Both the position numbers and the translations under genes were made by a program. A stretch of 15,634 bases of DNA. It comes from Smittium culicis. Taxonomy: Eukaryota > Kickxellomycota > Harpellomycetes > Harpellales > Legeriomycetaceae. The DNA is taken from the NCBI GenBank assembly GCA_001970855.1, contig LSSN01003284.1, forward strand, positions 1-15,634. Direction: 5' to 3'. The first letter of the stretch is position 1, and the number at the start of each line of letters is the position of its first letter. The notes under the pieces were generated by a model. It was not told the origin of the DNA, ran no database searches, and saw only the letters and a program-made list of their open reading frames with translations. This document shows, one piece after another, positions 1-11,130 of this stretch.

Positions 1-108
1 TTTTTCTGAGCAGATATCTTGACATGGTTTTTCTGAGCAGATATCTTGACATGGTTTTTCTGAGCAGATATCTTGACATGGTTTTTTCTAGCGGTTAGAT
101 TTGACACG
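1..108. repeat. 27-bp tandem repeat array, 3 perfect copies plus a decayed one, cut by window edge
   Basis: Three identical 27-bp units occupy 1-27, 28-54 and 55-81. Each starts with a run of five T, contains the 8-bp palindrome AGATATCT (12-19, 39-46, 66-73) and ends in GACATGG. A fourth copy at about 82-108 is diverged: it keeps the T run and a TTTGACACGG end, but its middle has changed. Perfect identity of the first three units suggests recent expansion or homogenisation, and the decayed copy marks the array edge. The array probably continues to the left, outside the window. The TTGACA inside each unit resembles a bacterial -35 box, but nothing else here is bacterial. Function is unknown. 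Confidence 0.95.
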
Positions 109-410
109 GAAATAAAGGGCTTAATTTGGCTACTCCTGGCTAACACAGTCCCCTCATTTTATCACTCTTCAGTTTATTTCATTGCAATTCTTAAATATCA
201 AATTATCGACTACTAAACAGCAATTGCCTATTCTAAGTTATATAAGCCCCTTTATTCTCCTATTGCACATCTGTATTTTTATCCCTGTCAACTATATCTA
301 ACCCTCTTTCTCCTTACCACTTATATCTCTAATTAAGCTATACGTCTTTACACAAATCCTTCTCCCCCCTGCTTCTCTATTTATTATAATTCCACTTCTA
401 AACCCTAGCA
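109..410 (+). promoter_or_regulatory. Pyrimidine-rich 5' flank and probable promoter of the PEX22-like gene
   Basis: This 302-bp stretch holds no ORF. The + strand is strongly T/C-rich, especially from 247 to 410, which is common in fungal promoters near transcription starts. A TATATAA sequence at 239-245 lies about 165 bp before the ATG and is a possible TATA box. An in-frame TAA at 399-401 closes the frame just before the ATG at 411, so the coding region cannot extend upstream without another exon. The transcription start cannot be placed from sequence alone. Confidence 0.4.
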
Positions 411-1703
411 ATGGTTTGTTCATCACTCAAATCCTCTTTATATAAAAAGCTTGGCAAACGAAATTCCCAACTTATATTACTAGGAATTGCCACAATAGCT
501 GGGATTGCTTATTTAATCTCAAAAAATAACGACTCTCCTGACGATGATACTCCCAAAGACCAAGAGAGCAGCCACCAAGATAGTGGTATGATTCCTGCCC
601 TTGACTCAAATAAGCCCCAGAATTCAATCTGCCTGCCTATAACCAGTTCCAAAAAATCAATCATAACTTTCTCTGCTACAAATGTAATGTTTGTCTCTAA
701 TATTATACCGTTTTCCATTATTTTATTAAACACAGCTCTTTTTATCTACTCCTTGCTAAAATAGATTATCTACACAATTGATCGCCAAAATAATTCTTTT
801 CGTTTCAACGTCTCCCCTTTAGCCTATGATATAATCTCTAAAATATCCAAAAAACATAAACTTATCCTTCTGGTCCATGCCAATTCTGACTTCGAAAAAG
901 ATTTAATAGTTAAATCTCTTATTAATGCAAAAATATTATCAACTGAATCTAATTCCACTCCTCATCATTCTCACTCCATCGACCTCGATTTATCCCCAAA
1001 TCCCCCTGAAGCCTCTTCAACACAATTAACTGTTAGTAGTGAAGCTTCTTATATTAACGTGTCTAAATCCACTATAATAAGCCCCGCATTATCTGCTCTA
1101 AGCGATGATTTTTATCTCAGACCTGAGTCCCTTGCCAACTCAAGCTCACATGATAGAAGTAATAACTCCAGCCTTGGTATCAAAAGCGATAGCTCTGATA
1201 GCCTTCTAGGCTCTGATATTATTGAATGGATATCTGAAAATGAAATTAAATCTGCTTCACAAGAGTCTAGCACCGGCTATGGATTTATTAACTCCCCTAG
1301 TGATAACTTTAGCGAATCTGCATTTGACTCCATGAACAACAATTTGTCCTCTGACTTTTCTCACACTTCCCCAAAAAACCCCAAACCAGCCCTCCTTTCT
1401 AAACTACAAATTTTATTTTATTCGTCTAATGATGGTAAATTCCACACCATAAAACACCTCCACGAACATCCTTACTTTGAAAATCCCTTTAACTCTACTA
1501 TATCACACCTGAAAGATCTTGATCTACCTCTAAATACTTGCAATTCAAACACTTCTAATAACCACCTAGTCGGTACCTACACTGGACACGTCGACAACGA
1601 CAGTTTGATGTTTTCCAGGATCAAATCTTTTATGCCAAACACCTTCCTTCTATCATCTCCTGAAGATCTACTTAATGACCCAGAATTCTCTTTTGGCTTC
1701 TAA
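411..1703 (+). CDS. Pex22-like peroxisomal membrane protein (probable), two exons, 403 aa
   Basis: Exon 1 is 411-683 and exon 2 is 765-1703, joined across an 81-nt intron in phase 0; the product is 403 residues. The start is the first ATG after an in-frame TAA at 399-401. Residues 1-18 are basic, residues about 19-37 form one hydrophobic segment (LILLGIATIAGIAYLI), and an acidic, Ser/Asp-rich linker follows. Residues 82-148 (KSIITFSATN, then YDIISKISKKHKLILLVHAN and DFEKDLIVKSLINA) look like the alpha/beta core of Pex22: a strand, then a helix, then a strand followed by an S-D-x-E helix. Residues about 150-300 are Ser/Asn-rich and low complexity, probably an insertion. Residues 305-330 (LQILFYSSNDGKFHTIKHLH and onward) match the Pex22 pattern of a strand, a G-K turn, then basic-hydrophobic-basic and a later acidic residue. 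In known fungi Pex22 anchors the E2 enzyme Pex4 at the peroxisome for recycling of the import receptor Pex5. The gene model is strong; the family name is inferred from pattern only, and budding-yeast Pex22 is much shorter. Confidence 0.6.
684..764 (+). other. Phase-0 intron of the PEX22-like gene, 81 nt
   Basis: The donor is GTAATG at 684 and the acceptor AATAG ends at 764, with a branch-site-like TGCTAAA just before it. The intron length is a multiple of three, and its only in-frame stop is the TAG formed by its last three bases. Removing it joins two long open stretches in the same frame (411-683 and 765-1703) and restores a Pex22-like core that spans the junction. The second stretch has no ATG near its start, so it is not a separate gene. 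Confidence 0.85.
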
Positions 1704-1817
1704 TTAATCAATGAACTTGATATTACCCCAACAATCACCCCCAATAGATGTTTATATTTATTTAATTTAATCATTCCTTCCTCAAACATATTAATAGCTC
1801 GCCTAAATCAAATTCTA

Positions 1818-1823
1818 AATAAA
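1818..1823 (+). terminator. Candidate polyadenylation signal AATAAA
   Basis: AATAAA lies 115 bp after the TAA stop of the PEX22-like gene. The + strand stays pyrimidine-rich to about 1880 and then turns uniformly AT-rich, consistent with a transcript end in this area. In DNA this AT-rich the hexamer occurs often by chance, so this is only a position guess. Confidence 0.3.
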
Positions 1824-2066
1824 TACATACCTTCATATAAAACCGTTGCTATATTTTTTATTCTCCAAATGTACTTTTCTTTTTTTTTATCACTAGAATG
1901 ATATATATATTCACAAAGATCGACTTATTCGAGATTTTAATGTTACTCCTTTATCTATTCATTAATCTGATCTATATAATTGAATATACATCTTTTTTAA
2001 CACTATTCACGGAGGTAGGCTTTTTTTGATCTGCAAAATATAGCCAACTATATTCAGTAAAAACAT

Positions 2067-2085
2067 ATTGATTCCGAGAATCAAT
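2067..2085. repeat. Perfect inverted repeat, 8-bp arms, 3-nt loop
   Basis: ATTGATTC (2067-2074) and GAATCAAT (2078-2085) are exact reverse complements around CGA. The arm sequence GAATCAA recurs nearby at about 2144 (GAATCAAT) and 2249 (GAATCAAC), with a shorter GAATCAT at about 2207, so this motif is locally enriched. It could form a small hairpin or be a dyad protein-binding site. Confidence 0.9.
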
Positions 2086-2279
2086 CATTAATTGGTATAT
2101 TTTATTATAACAACGAATAATAAATTTAATTATAAATTACAAACGAATCAATAAATTAGATTTTTAAATAGCATTGGACGGGAAAGAGATAAAGCAGTTT
2201 TTTTAGCGAATCATAAACAATTTAGAAAATCGATTGATACATTTAGAATCAACTTTGGGTTTTACTAATATAACATGAA

Positions 2280-2317
2280 AAAAAAAAATTTTCCGCCGCG
2301 TCACGAAATTTTTTTTT
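2280..2317. repeat. A/T-run inverted repeat enclosing a GC-rich 14-nt loop
   Basis: The left arm (2280-2291, nine A then three T) and right arm (2306-2317, three A then nine T) are perfect 12-bp reverse complements. They enclose TCCGCCGCGTCACG (2292-2305), one of the most GC-rich short stretches in the whole AT-rich block. Its reverse complement contains TGACGCG, which resembles ATF/CREB or MluI-box type elements of fungi. The arms are simple runs, so the pairing alone could be chance; the GC-rich core is the notable part. Confidence 0.85.
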
Positions 2318-2340
2318 AGAAATTGCTTGGGCGTTTTCTA

Positions 2341-2371
2341 CAATCGAATTAAGCTTTTAAAGATTCGATTG
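2341..2371. repeat. Perfect inverted repeat, 9-bp arms, 13-nt loop
   Basis: CAATCGAAT (2341-2349) and ATTCGATTG (2363-2371) are exact reverse complements separated by 13 nt that include an AAGCTT site. The arms are mixed sequence rather than simple runs, so chance formation is less likely than for pure A/T palindromes. It sits 23 bp after the preceding A/T-run inverted repeat. Confidence 0.9.
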
Positions 2372-2648
2372 CAAAACCCTGTATGACAGCTAATTATTTA
2401 ATATTCATAAAAATAATATATGTAGTGACTACTATATTAAATAAATTTTTTAAAAGTTTAAAAGATATAGTGAATTTATATAGTAAATGCATGTAGAAAA
2501 TAGATAAGCAATATCTAGTGTACTATCTATGATTCTATCTAGCCATTTCAGCTATAAAAAAGCATAAAATTATACACTTGTCTAAATAATCATATTGATC
2601 ACATTACTTTTATCCTTTTACATGACCCAGTGATCCATCTCTATTTTT

Positions 2649-2714
2649 GAATCAATAAACTTGTTTGTCTAAATATTTTTTGAATCTACAAACTTCTTAA
2701 TTTAAATATTTTTT
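2649..2714. repeat. Imperfect 33-bp tandem duplication
   Basis: Units 2649-2681 and 2682-2714 lie directly head to tail and match at 27 of 33 positions by hand alignment. Both begin GAATC, carry an AAACTT core and end in AAATATTTTTT. This is an old local duplication by slippage or unequal exchange; no function is evident. Confidence 0.85.
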
Positions 2715-2734
2715 TGTTCTAACAAAAAAATATT
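2705..2734. repeat. Perfect inverted repeat, 14-bp arms, 2-nt centre
   Basis: AATATTTTTTTGTT (2705-2718) and AACAAAAAAATATT (2721-2734) are exact reverse complements around CT. This is the longest perfect dyad I found in the window and it overlaps the end of the 33-bp tandem duplication. It could extrude as a cruciform or fold as a long hairpin in RNA; it also is the kind of sequence that instability or slippage makes. Confidence 0.92.
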
Positions 2735-4623
2735 CATTAGTATCTAGATCTAAAGAATATAGATTAAATCTCATTATTATGAAATTTTAAGTCCTAAAAT
2801 CAACTGTTGTCTCTTGGGATTTATTTTTGAGGTCATTATCCTATTGATGCTTGATATCTTCTTTTTTTAATGCAACCACTTATAGAGTTTGAAAATAATT
2901 TTTCATTGATAATGATAATACATTTAACTGTGTTAATTTTAAAATTTAAATTTAATTTTTCCTAAAAAATACCAAGTAATAATTCTTAGGATAATATTAT
3001 TACTTCTCTCAAGTCTCAATTTTTGATCAAATTATGAATTTAATACCTTTTTTTATTCTTTTGAAACCATGTGGTAAGACATTTTAATCTCATTCTATAG
3101 AATTTTTATAACAACTTCATTAGATTAAACCATCTTTATCCAACAACATACATAGATTTTTCTATTGTTGAATTCTATTAAAAACAGTTTTTATTTCATT
3201 TTTTTAAAATTTAAAACCACTTTATTTAAATAAATTTTTTGTCATTTGATTTTTATTAATGATATCAAATTTTTACCAAATTTACCCCCACACATACACA
3301 CGCCTTATATTTCGTTTATTGATGCAATGTTTATGAATAATAATAACTAATAATAATAAACTGGTGAAAATCGTTGAAGAATTTTTTTTTCCTACCTGAA
3401 TAGATTGAATTTCATTTTTTGAACGCTTCAAGCATTTATGAATTGTTGATCTGATTTAAATTTTATAAAATAAAATTTATCTGTAAATAGTGGGTGATTT
3501 TTTATTTAGTTTTTACAATAACTTGTACTGTTTTTGCATTAGTTTTTTTTGTTAATTTTGATAAAATTTTTGAAAGATATTAAAAAATTAAGTAGAAAAT
3601 AAATTATAGTTTATATTGATATAAAATCATAATATATAATAGATATTTTAATGCCGTTTTTTTTTAATTTAGTATCCAATTTGATATTCGGGATATTGTT
3701 TTTACCAATAATTTAATTGCGCATATTTTATATATTTTTCGGGCCACATAAAAAATTAACATTCCATATAATATTATTCGATTAAATGTCACAAATTAAT
3801 TCACATTACAATTTTTTTGTGATAATAAAATGAAAATCATTAGAGTTTAATTATAGTAATAGCTTTTTGGTATATAAAAAAATAAAGAACAAAAATCAGG
3901 TAATTTCAATATAAAAATGCTTTTATTTTCAGTTAGAAATTTGATATTTATTTTTGAAACTTTGTACAGTTTGAGTTTTCGAAAAGAAAACTAAAAAAAA
4001 ATAAGATTTGAATTTTTGTATTAGTACTTTAATATCACTTTTAAATTATGTTTAATAAACTCTCTGAGAAAAAAAAAAAATAGTACTTAAATCTAAAAAT
4101 AAATGTGATATAGATGATAGAGTTTTTATATTCAGCTTTATTTTATTTTTTCTTTTATTTGAAAATTGCGAATTTTTTAACTATTAAAATTAAATTGAAA
4201 ACTAAAAAAGGCACAATTGAAATTGATTCGAAATAATTTTTCGATAACGAGCCATCAATTCCGTATCTTATTTTATTTAAATAAAAACTTATTATGGTTA
4301 TAGTTTTATATATATAAGTTGATAATAGTAATAATGATGTAATTTTTTTTTATTTCACCTAATGTAATAATGTAGACTATGAAAATTTCTATACTTTTTT
4401 TTTCGACTTTTGATAAATTTATATTTATGTTATTGAATTCGAGGCTCATTACATTAAATATGGGAATTATTTATAAAGGATTAATTTTATAGTGCAAAAT
4501 TTTACATATAAAAAACATCATAATTAACTACTTTCAAATAAAAAATTCTAATATTTTTTTAGAAAATAACACTTTAAAAGTGAAATAAATTTATAGAAAA
4601 ATGAAAGTGCATTGTAAAATCCT

Positions 4624-4646
4624 CCATTAATATTAAAAATTAATGG
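4624..4646. repeat. Perfect inverted repeat, 8-bp GC-capped arms, 7-nt loop
   Basis: CCATTAAT (4624-4631) and ATTAATGG (4639-4646) are exact reverse complements around ATTAAAA. The CC/GG ends make it slightly more than a random A/T palindrome. It is isolated, with no gene near it. Confidence 0.85.
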
Positions 4647-7600
4647 TTATTCAGACAAAATAAAATAAACTGAAACAAGAAGCTTTCTTATTTGAGAACC
4701 TCCAATATTCATAAATGAATTTTACCAATCAAATCTAGATAATATTAAAAAGTCATATACTTTTTTTCTTTTTATCTTTTGCAAGTTCCCATTTTAATAA
4801 ATATTATTAAAAATTATTTGTATTTTGTATCGATTTCATAAAACAATATAACACAAAATCTAATATTTTCTAAGTATTTTTGTTTATTATCTAGGATAAT
4901 AGCATAGTCAAATATTATTTTTGAAAGATTTTTGTTTATTATTGATATTTTATTCCATTCAGAGGCATTTTCTTTTTTTAATTAAAAATTATCCAACTTT
5001 GATTCATTCAATTTATTTAATTTATAAATACAATCGTTATTGGATACTAAATAATATTGGTCAAGAAAATATTTAGATTTAAAATTTTCATCAATCACGT
5101 TTTTTTAAATATTATGCTTTTTTTTGGCCCCAGAAATATTAAAATAAATATTTTTTTATGAGTATTTAATCGATTATACCTCGATATCAAAATTATTGGG
5201 CACTATAGTTTAATAGATAAGTTAATTATTGTAAAAATATTGATATATCACATATTTACATAAGCTTTTTATTATTGTGACCAATTAAAGTTCTATTTAG
5301 TCAAAAAAATAAGAAAAATAGAATTTAATTTTAATAAATATATCTATAGTCATGTTGATATAAGACTAAAAACCAAATATTTAGCGAATTTTCATTTAAA
5401 TCGCTTACACGTTGATACTTTTCATGAAAATTTAAATTTTTGTTTGGTTGAATAAAAATTAGAATAAATTACAATGTATTTTACATTTTTTATGAGAGAT
5501 TATTTGGAGGAGCGGAAACTTTCCTATTAAAAAATTCCTACTTTTCAAGAATATTTTTATTTTTTAATAATATTAAAAATTATCATCAAATGAATAATCC
5601 AATACAGCCAATATCTTTACCTAATTCAAACAAGCAAATGGAATATCTAACTAAAAAAAGTTCTGATTCTCTAAAGAGTAGTTTATATTTTATATTTTAT
5701 AGAAAAATTAAATAGCCTCTTATTGAAATTAAATTTGATAAATTTTAATAGTAATAAATTCCGATTATTGATAATTAGGATACGATCATCCCATTAGGAT
5801 ATGTTTATTTTCTTATTTTTAAATCTTTTAAATATGTATATCACTAATTTAAAAATATTCAATATATAAATAATTATTATATTTATCCATATAAAATGTT
5901 TGAAGTGTAACGAAGATCTGGAAATTTTGAATTTAAATTTCATCTCAGAAAAATATGTTGTATATTTTTGAATAAACTGACCAATAAAATTTTGACTTAT
6001 AAAGTTTACTCTCTTTTTAAAAATTACTCCATACGTTTAGCATTTTTGGAGATTTTTTAACTTAATATTTAGTAATAATTACGAAAATATAATCGAAAGA
6101 TTGAATAAATCTAAATGTTTAGATTTCTGAATTTTTGATTTGTATTATTTTATCTATAAAACCTAAAAATCAATTTTAGTTAAAATTTAGGGATATTTTC
6201 ATGGTATTAATTTGAAGAATACTTTTATTTATGATAATTCTATCACTATATTAAACTACATAAAGCATTTTTAAAATACGATCTTGAACTTTCGGTACAT
6301 GAGAAAATTCTTATTTCAATTTAATTTTTAAATAGATTAAAATGCTCAAATTGGAATGCGAGTGGAGATAAAAAATTTCATATCAATCTATAAACTTGTA
6401 TATTTGGATTTAATATCAAATTTTCATTATTCGGTTTAAATTTTAAATTAGAAAAATATTGGGCTAAATATTTTGTAAGTGTATTATTCATATTATAATA
6501 GTAGATAATCAATATTAATAAATATAATGATCTATTAAAAATAATCCAATAATTTCATAAAGTCATAATTCCATAATTTATATATTTAAACTTGACTCCA
6601 ATTTTATATTTCATTTTTAAACTAAGCCCAAAAATAATAGCTAAAAAACTATTAGAGTTTAATTACATATTTTTCTTAATTTTTATCATAATCTTTAGCA
6701 TTATAGGCTTAGAATTTTTTTTAATCTATGCTATTTAGTTCAGTACTGTAATATTCCTTTCCCGTTTGCTATTCTTTTAATTGATTGACATTTTTTTGTT
6801 AATAATTTTTAATATAATTTAATACTTTTATCTATTATAGAAAAAAATTGATAATTATAAATGGCTTGATATTATATTATTTTTATTGACCGCAGTTGGC
6901 TATATGGGGGCTTCTTAACGAAAAGAGCACTTTTTTCGGTTTAATTTTATTGACCTGACTATTTATTGATTCTCAATATACTTAGAGGAGTTGAAGAGTA
7001 ATTTTTATTTCTCTATTTATTTTTAAATTATGAATTTTTAAAAAACAATAATAATTCGTTTATTGAAAATTATCTTTTATCTGATTTTATGGACTGTAAC
7101 ACTTTACACCATAAAATGATTCCTTTTTAAATACTCTAATATATTTATTTTATAAAAAGATTACTCCACAATTTAAAGGGTTATTAAAAGAATTTATATA
7201 GGTTATGATAAACTATATGACAAATTTGTATCGATTAAGATCTATTAGGATGGTGTACTATAATTTATAATTTTATATGCTGAATAAGAAATGTAATTTT
7301 TATTTTTTTGTATTAATTTGCTTTAATTTTTATAAGGCCTTATATTTGAATAGTGGCGGTTTATGCAGTTTTAAGCTGTAGTTTAATATTCCATAAATAG
7401 CTTTCTAGATTCAGAATCTTCCATATGGCTTCTTAATTTATAATGAGGATATAAATATTATTTACTTGAGGTTTTATCATAAATTTGATTACCCTAATGC
7501 TGTGGTTATATCCAAAACTGAATACAATTTTTTTGTTAAATTTTATTTATGCTACTTTTTACAAGACTGAAAATATATTAAATTTTTATTTTCACAGCTT

Positions 7601-9898
7601 TTTTTTGTCAAATAGAAAAAAAAATACAAGTAATAGATATAAAACTCTCATTTAAATCAAATAAAGTGGCTAATTTCGCTCTATTAAACAATTAATATTA
7701 TAGATTAATAGAATTATATACACTAATTCTTATTTTTATCATATAAAAATATTTATTTAATTTCAGGGTCTGTTACACAGTATTCTATTTATAAAGTTAG
7801 ACGTTTTCCAAAATTCAACGCATAAATATATCAATAACCTCAATACAAACGAAATTTTAAAAAAATTACGATAGCTACGTCTAAGTATTTTGTTATATGC
7901 ATTAGAGTAAGTATGTGGTCACAATTTTTTTTGAATTTATACTCAGTTCCTTCTTTCGATTTGAAATTCGAGCTTTTATATTTCAAATTTGTTGGTTTTT
8001 CTAAATAATCAATATTTATAAGCATTTTTTTGATATATATCAGAATTTTAAATACAAGAATATAATTATAGAACTATTAAGTGCAAAAAATATATGCTTT
8101 TTTGATAAAATTTTATTTCTAATTTAATTATTCTTAGAATAGTGATTCAAGTAAAATTCATATAATATTTAAAAAAAATTTTATTTTTTAAAAAAGTTGT
8201 ATTTTTCCCTCTTAGCTGATATAGATAATAAAATTCTTAGAAATTTTACTTTTTCAAAAAAATTCTGTTTTGTTTAAATTTTTTAGAATTTGATTTATTT
8301 TACAAGTGAAATCAAAATTAGACTGAAAACAGTATTTATAGAGTACTAATTTTACTTTTTCTACCTAAAAATGATCAATAGACTTTTGAAATTTTTTTAG
8401 ATTTTTAAATATCATTAAAGATAGCTAGAATGGATATCAATCGAACCTTTAATAGTATTTACATAAAATTTCAAATGCGAGATTATTTCAATGATTTCAA
8501 CATATGCTATAAAATTTTCCTATTTATCAGATTTGTTTTAGTTTTAAGATTTTTTTAGAGAATATTATTGAATGAAATTTCTGGTAAATTTATTATTTTT
8601 AAGTATTACAAATTGACAAATAAAATTTTTGAGAAAAAAAATTGAGCTTCAAAAGAATATCTCATATTTTTTTAAATATACCTGTGCTTTCAATAATCGA
8701 TTTTTATATAAAAATAAACTAGAATTTATTTAGGCATAAAACCATTATTATTTTCACATTATAGCTTTCATTTAAAATTATAACATCAATAGTAGCTGGA
8801 TAGGCGTCTGCGTCATAATTTCATTATAAAAAATGGATGTTTATAAAAATACTTCACGATGATTGGTAATGCTAATTTATATTGATATTTCAAAACTGAA
8901 TTGTGTTTAATACTTAAATCAAAATTTATTTTTATTTAAAGACAATAATATGTGAAGCTGAAACTAGTGGCTATAGAAATAACTATTACCAAAACTAAGA
9001 AATAGGTAAGAAAAGGATTAAACGACTTACTTTTCTATTTAATGGAAAAGTGTTTGTAAATTTATTGTAAAAGTCGAGCTAAGTTGATTTCGAATTTATG
9101 TTTTATTACTAGCGCTTATTTATATGATTTGCTGTTGCTCCATTGAACTTGTATTGCTCATTTTAAATTATTTAATTTTTCTAAAACACTTCATTGTAAG
9201 AACGAATTCTTATAGTGTTAAATTAATGATTAAATCTATATTTTTCTCTGATTATTCAAAATTTTAGCCTTCGTTATAACAAGCTTCAGTTTTTATAATA
9301 TCACGCTTTTATATAAGCAATTATATTACTTTTATATATTTCATTTATTGAGTGAATGTGTACAACAAAGCCCACATTTTAGTATTACATAATTATCCAA
9401 AATTCTTTCCGACTCTTAATTTATTAAAAATTTTCGATTTTAATCGTTAATATCTAAAATCGTGACTATGAATGTATAATACCCGCGAAATATCTAATGT
9501 GTTTTTTCTGTAAAATATTTCTATTTTCTAGCGACAAAATGACTAGGAAATAATTCTTATCGGGGCCTCTAGATTATTCATTTATCTCGAGTATGATATT
9601 TTCTTACTGATTATAGAAAGAAAATAGATTCTGTTCATCTTTTAACTTTAAATCACTATTTATGCCATGTATTTTGATAATTTATACATTTTCATATATT
9701 CATTTATTTATTTATAATAACTGAAAAAAAACAATTTGATTTTTTCCCTAATAAATGAAATGATATATACAATTTATAACATACAACTGAAATAAAAAAA
9801 ATCTTCACTTGATTTATTTAACATTTCCCAATTCTGTCAATATTTAAATTCTCCTTTATTACTTTAATGCATTAATTCACAGCAAAATTATAAGTTTC

Positions 9899-9914
9899 TT
9901 TCAAAAATTTGAAA
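9899..9914. repeat. Perfect inverted repeat, 7-bp arms, 2-nt centre
   Basis: TTTCAAA (9899-9905) and TTTGAAA (9908-9914) pair exactly around AA. It lies about 100 bp before the TGACGTCA palindrome. In DNA this AT-rich such a short dyad may be chance. Confidence 0.7.
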
Positions 9915-10012
9915 CTAGATATACAAGAACAATTCCCTAGAAGTAAATGAACAGTTCATGTAATAAAAAAAAGTAAGTGTGAATTGTAAAAATTTCTCCC
10001 AGTTACTGAATT

Positions 10013-10020
10013 TGACGTCA
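10013..10020. promoter_or_regulatory. Perfect CRE palindrome TGACGTCA in AT-rich DNA
   Basis: TGACGTCA is the consensus full site of CREB/ATF family bZIP proteins. With four G/C bases it is unexpected in a block of about 20% GC: a simple base-frequency estimate gives well under one occurrence in 12 kb. No gene start is visible within several kb on either side, so a role in controlling a known gene is not supported. Confidence 0.35.
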
Positions 10021-11112
10021 TCATTCCTTCGATACTTTAATTAAAAATTAATAAAGATATTTGACTCAAATATTAATCATAAATTCAAATAAAAATGGTG
10101 CTAATGACTTTTAGAAGCTCTTGGCTCTAGCGAAAAATATTATTTTTACAAGTGCGTTAGTTATTGAGTTATTCTTCCTGCCTGCTACAATTCTCAATAC
10201 CACACTCGAAAAAATTTTGCAATTTTTTCTAAAATATGGTTACGATTAAACTTTTAAATACTCGAGATAAAAAAAAATAGTCACTCTTAATTATATATTG
10301 GAGCTGTAGTCAATTCGGAAAGCGAGATTTTTTTTATTTTTTACTATCTTAGGATATGAGTAGTAATTAGCATTGTAAAAATATCTCGCAAAAATTATAT
10401 TATAGAATTTGGTAAATTCAAGATAATTAATTTTTTTGATAATCTAACGAATTTATTTCAGCCGAATCGTAACTCGTAGATTAACTAAATGCGACAAAAA
10501 AAATGACTCTCGCATTTTATCCTAAATCTATTTAACTTTTTTTCCTTCTGTTAACCATTATTTATAAATCTAAAATTACTCAGCTATAAAATAGATATAT
10601 ATGAGAATAATGAAATTGATTATTTTATAAACTACATTCTAACTGAAAATAGAATAGAAAAAATGTTAATACTTATATCACTGTTTTAAAATCTAAATTC
10701 ATTAATACAATTTAGTCTTTAGATTATTTTATGGTCTTAATATGATAGTTATTAGTATCTTCGTATAATCTAAATTTGTATTTTATAATATACATAAAAA
10801 ATTTTTTATCTTTAAAAATTAAGAGCGTTTGGAGACGCGATGAAAAATTAATAAAAGAAATGGGAACCTGAATAAATTTTATCTTTGGGGGAAATTAAGC
10901 TAACATCGGAATCGCTGTTACAATAATGTAATTTAGCTGCTTTAAATTAATTCGTATATAGTCAAAATTAATAAAATCTACTTGAAATAATGATAAAATG
11001 AACCTATATATAGTTTTTTTAACAATTTTTTTATGGTAGAATCGACTTTCAATAAATTTTAGATATTAAAGTGACTTAACAAAATAATGAGTTCATTATA
11101 TAACAAATTTTG

Positions 11113-11130
11113 ATTGGTATATTGACCAAT
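11113..11130. promoter_or_regulatory. Inverted pair of CCAAT boxes
   Basis: ATTGGT (11113-11118) and ACCAAT (11125-11130) form a 6-bp dyad around ATATTG, with flanking AAATTTTG and ATTTTGT that partly extend the symmetry. CCAAT is the binding core of the fungal Hap/NF-Y complex. There is no gene next to it, so chance is quite possible. Confidence 0.3.

Noticed and set aside
1..81. TTGACA boxes in the 27-bp repeat as bacterial -35 promoters
   Set aside because: The window is clearly eukaryotic with spliced genes, and no matching -10 element with proper spacing is present.
509..733. Minus-strand 74-codon ORF
   Set aside because: It is the shadow of the PEX22-like exon 1 and intron, has no family resemblance, and the plus-strand model explains the region.
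1059..1703. Separate gene starting with GTG at 1059
   Set aside because: The frame is open upstream to 765 and joins exon 1 across a clean GT-AG intron; GTG is not a normal nuclear start codon.
3284..3304. CA-rich stretch CCCCCACACATACACACG as microsatellite or telomere-like repeat
   Set aside because: Too short and irregular; no regular unit repeats more than two or three times.
5561..5579. Palindrome TTTTTAAT-AAT-ATTAAAAA and similar pure A/T dyads
   Set aside because: Pure A/T palindromes of this size are expected by chance in a block of about 80% AT.
7840..8025. Minus-strand 61-codon ORF
   Set aside because: Lys/Asn/Ile/Phe-rich composition expected from random AT-rich DNA, no motif, and no promoter or splice context.
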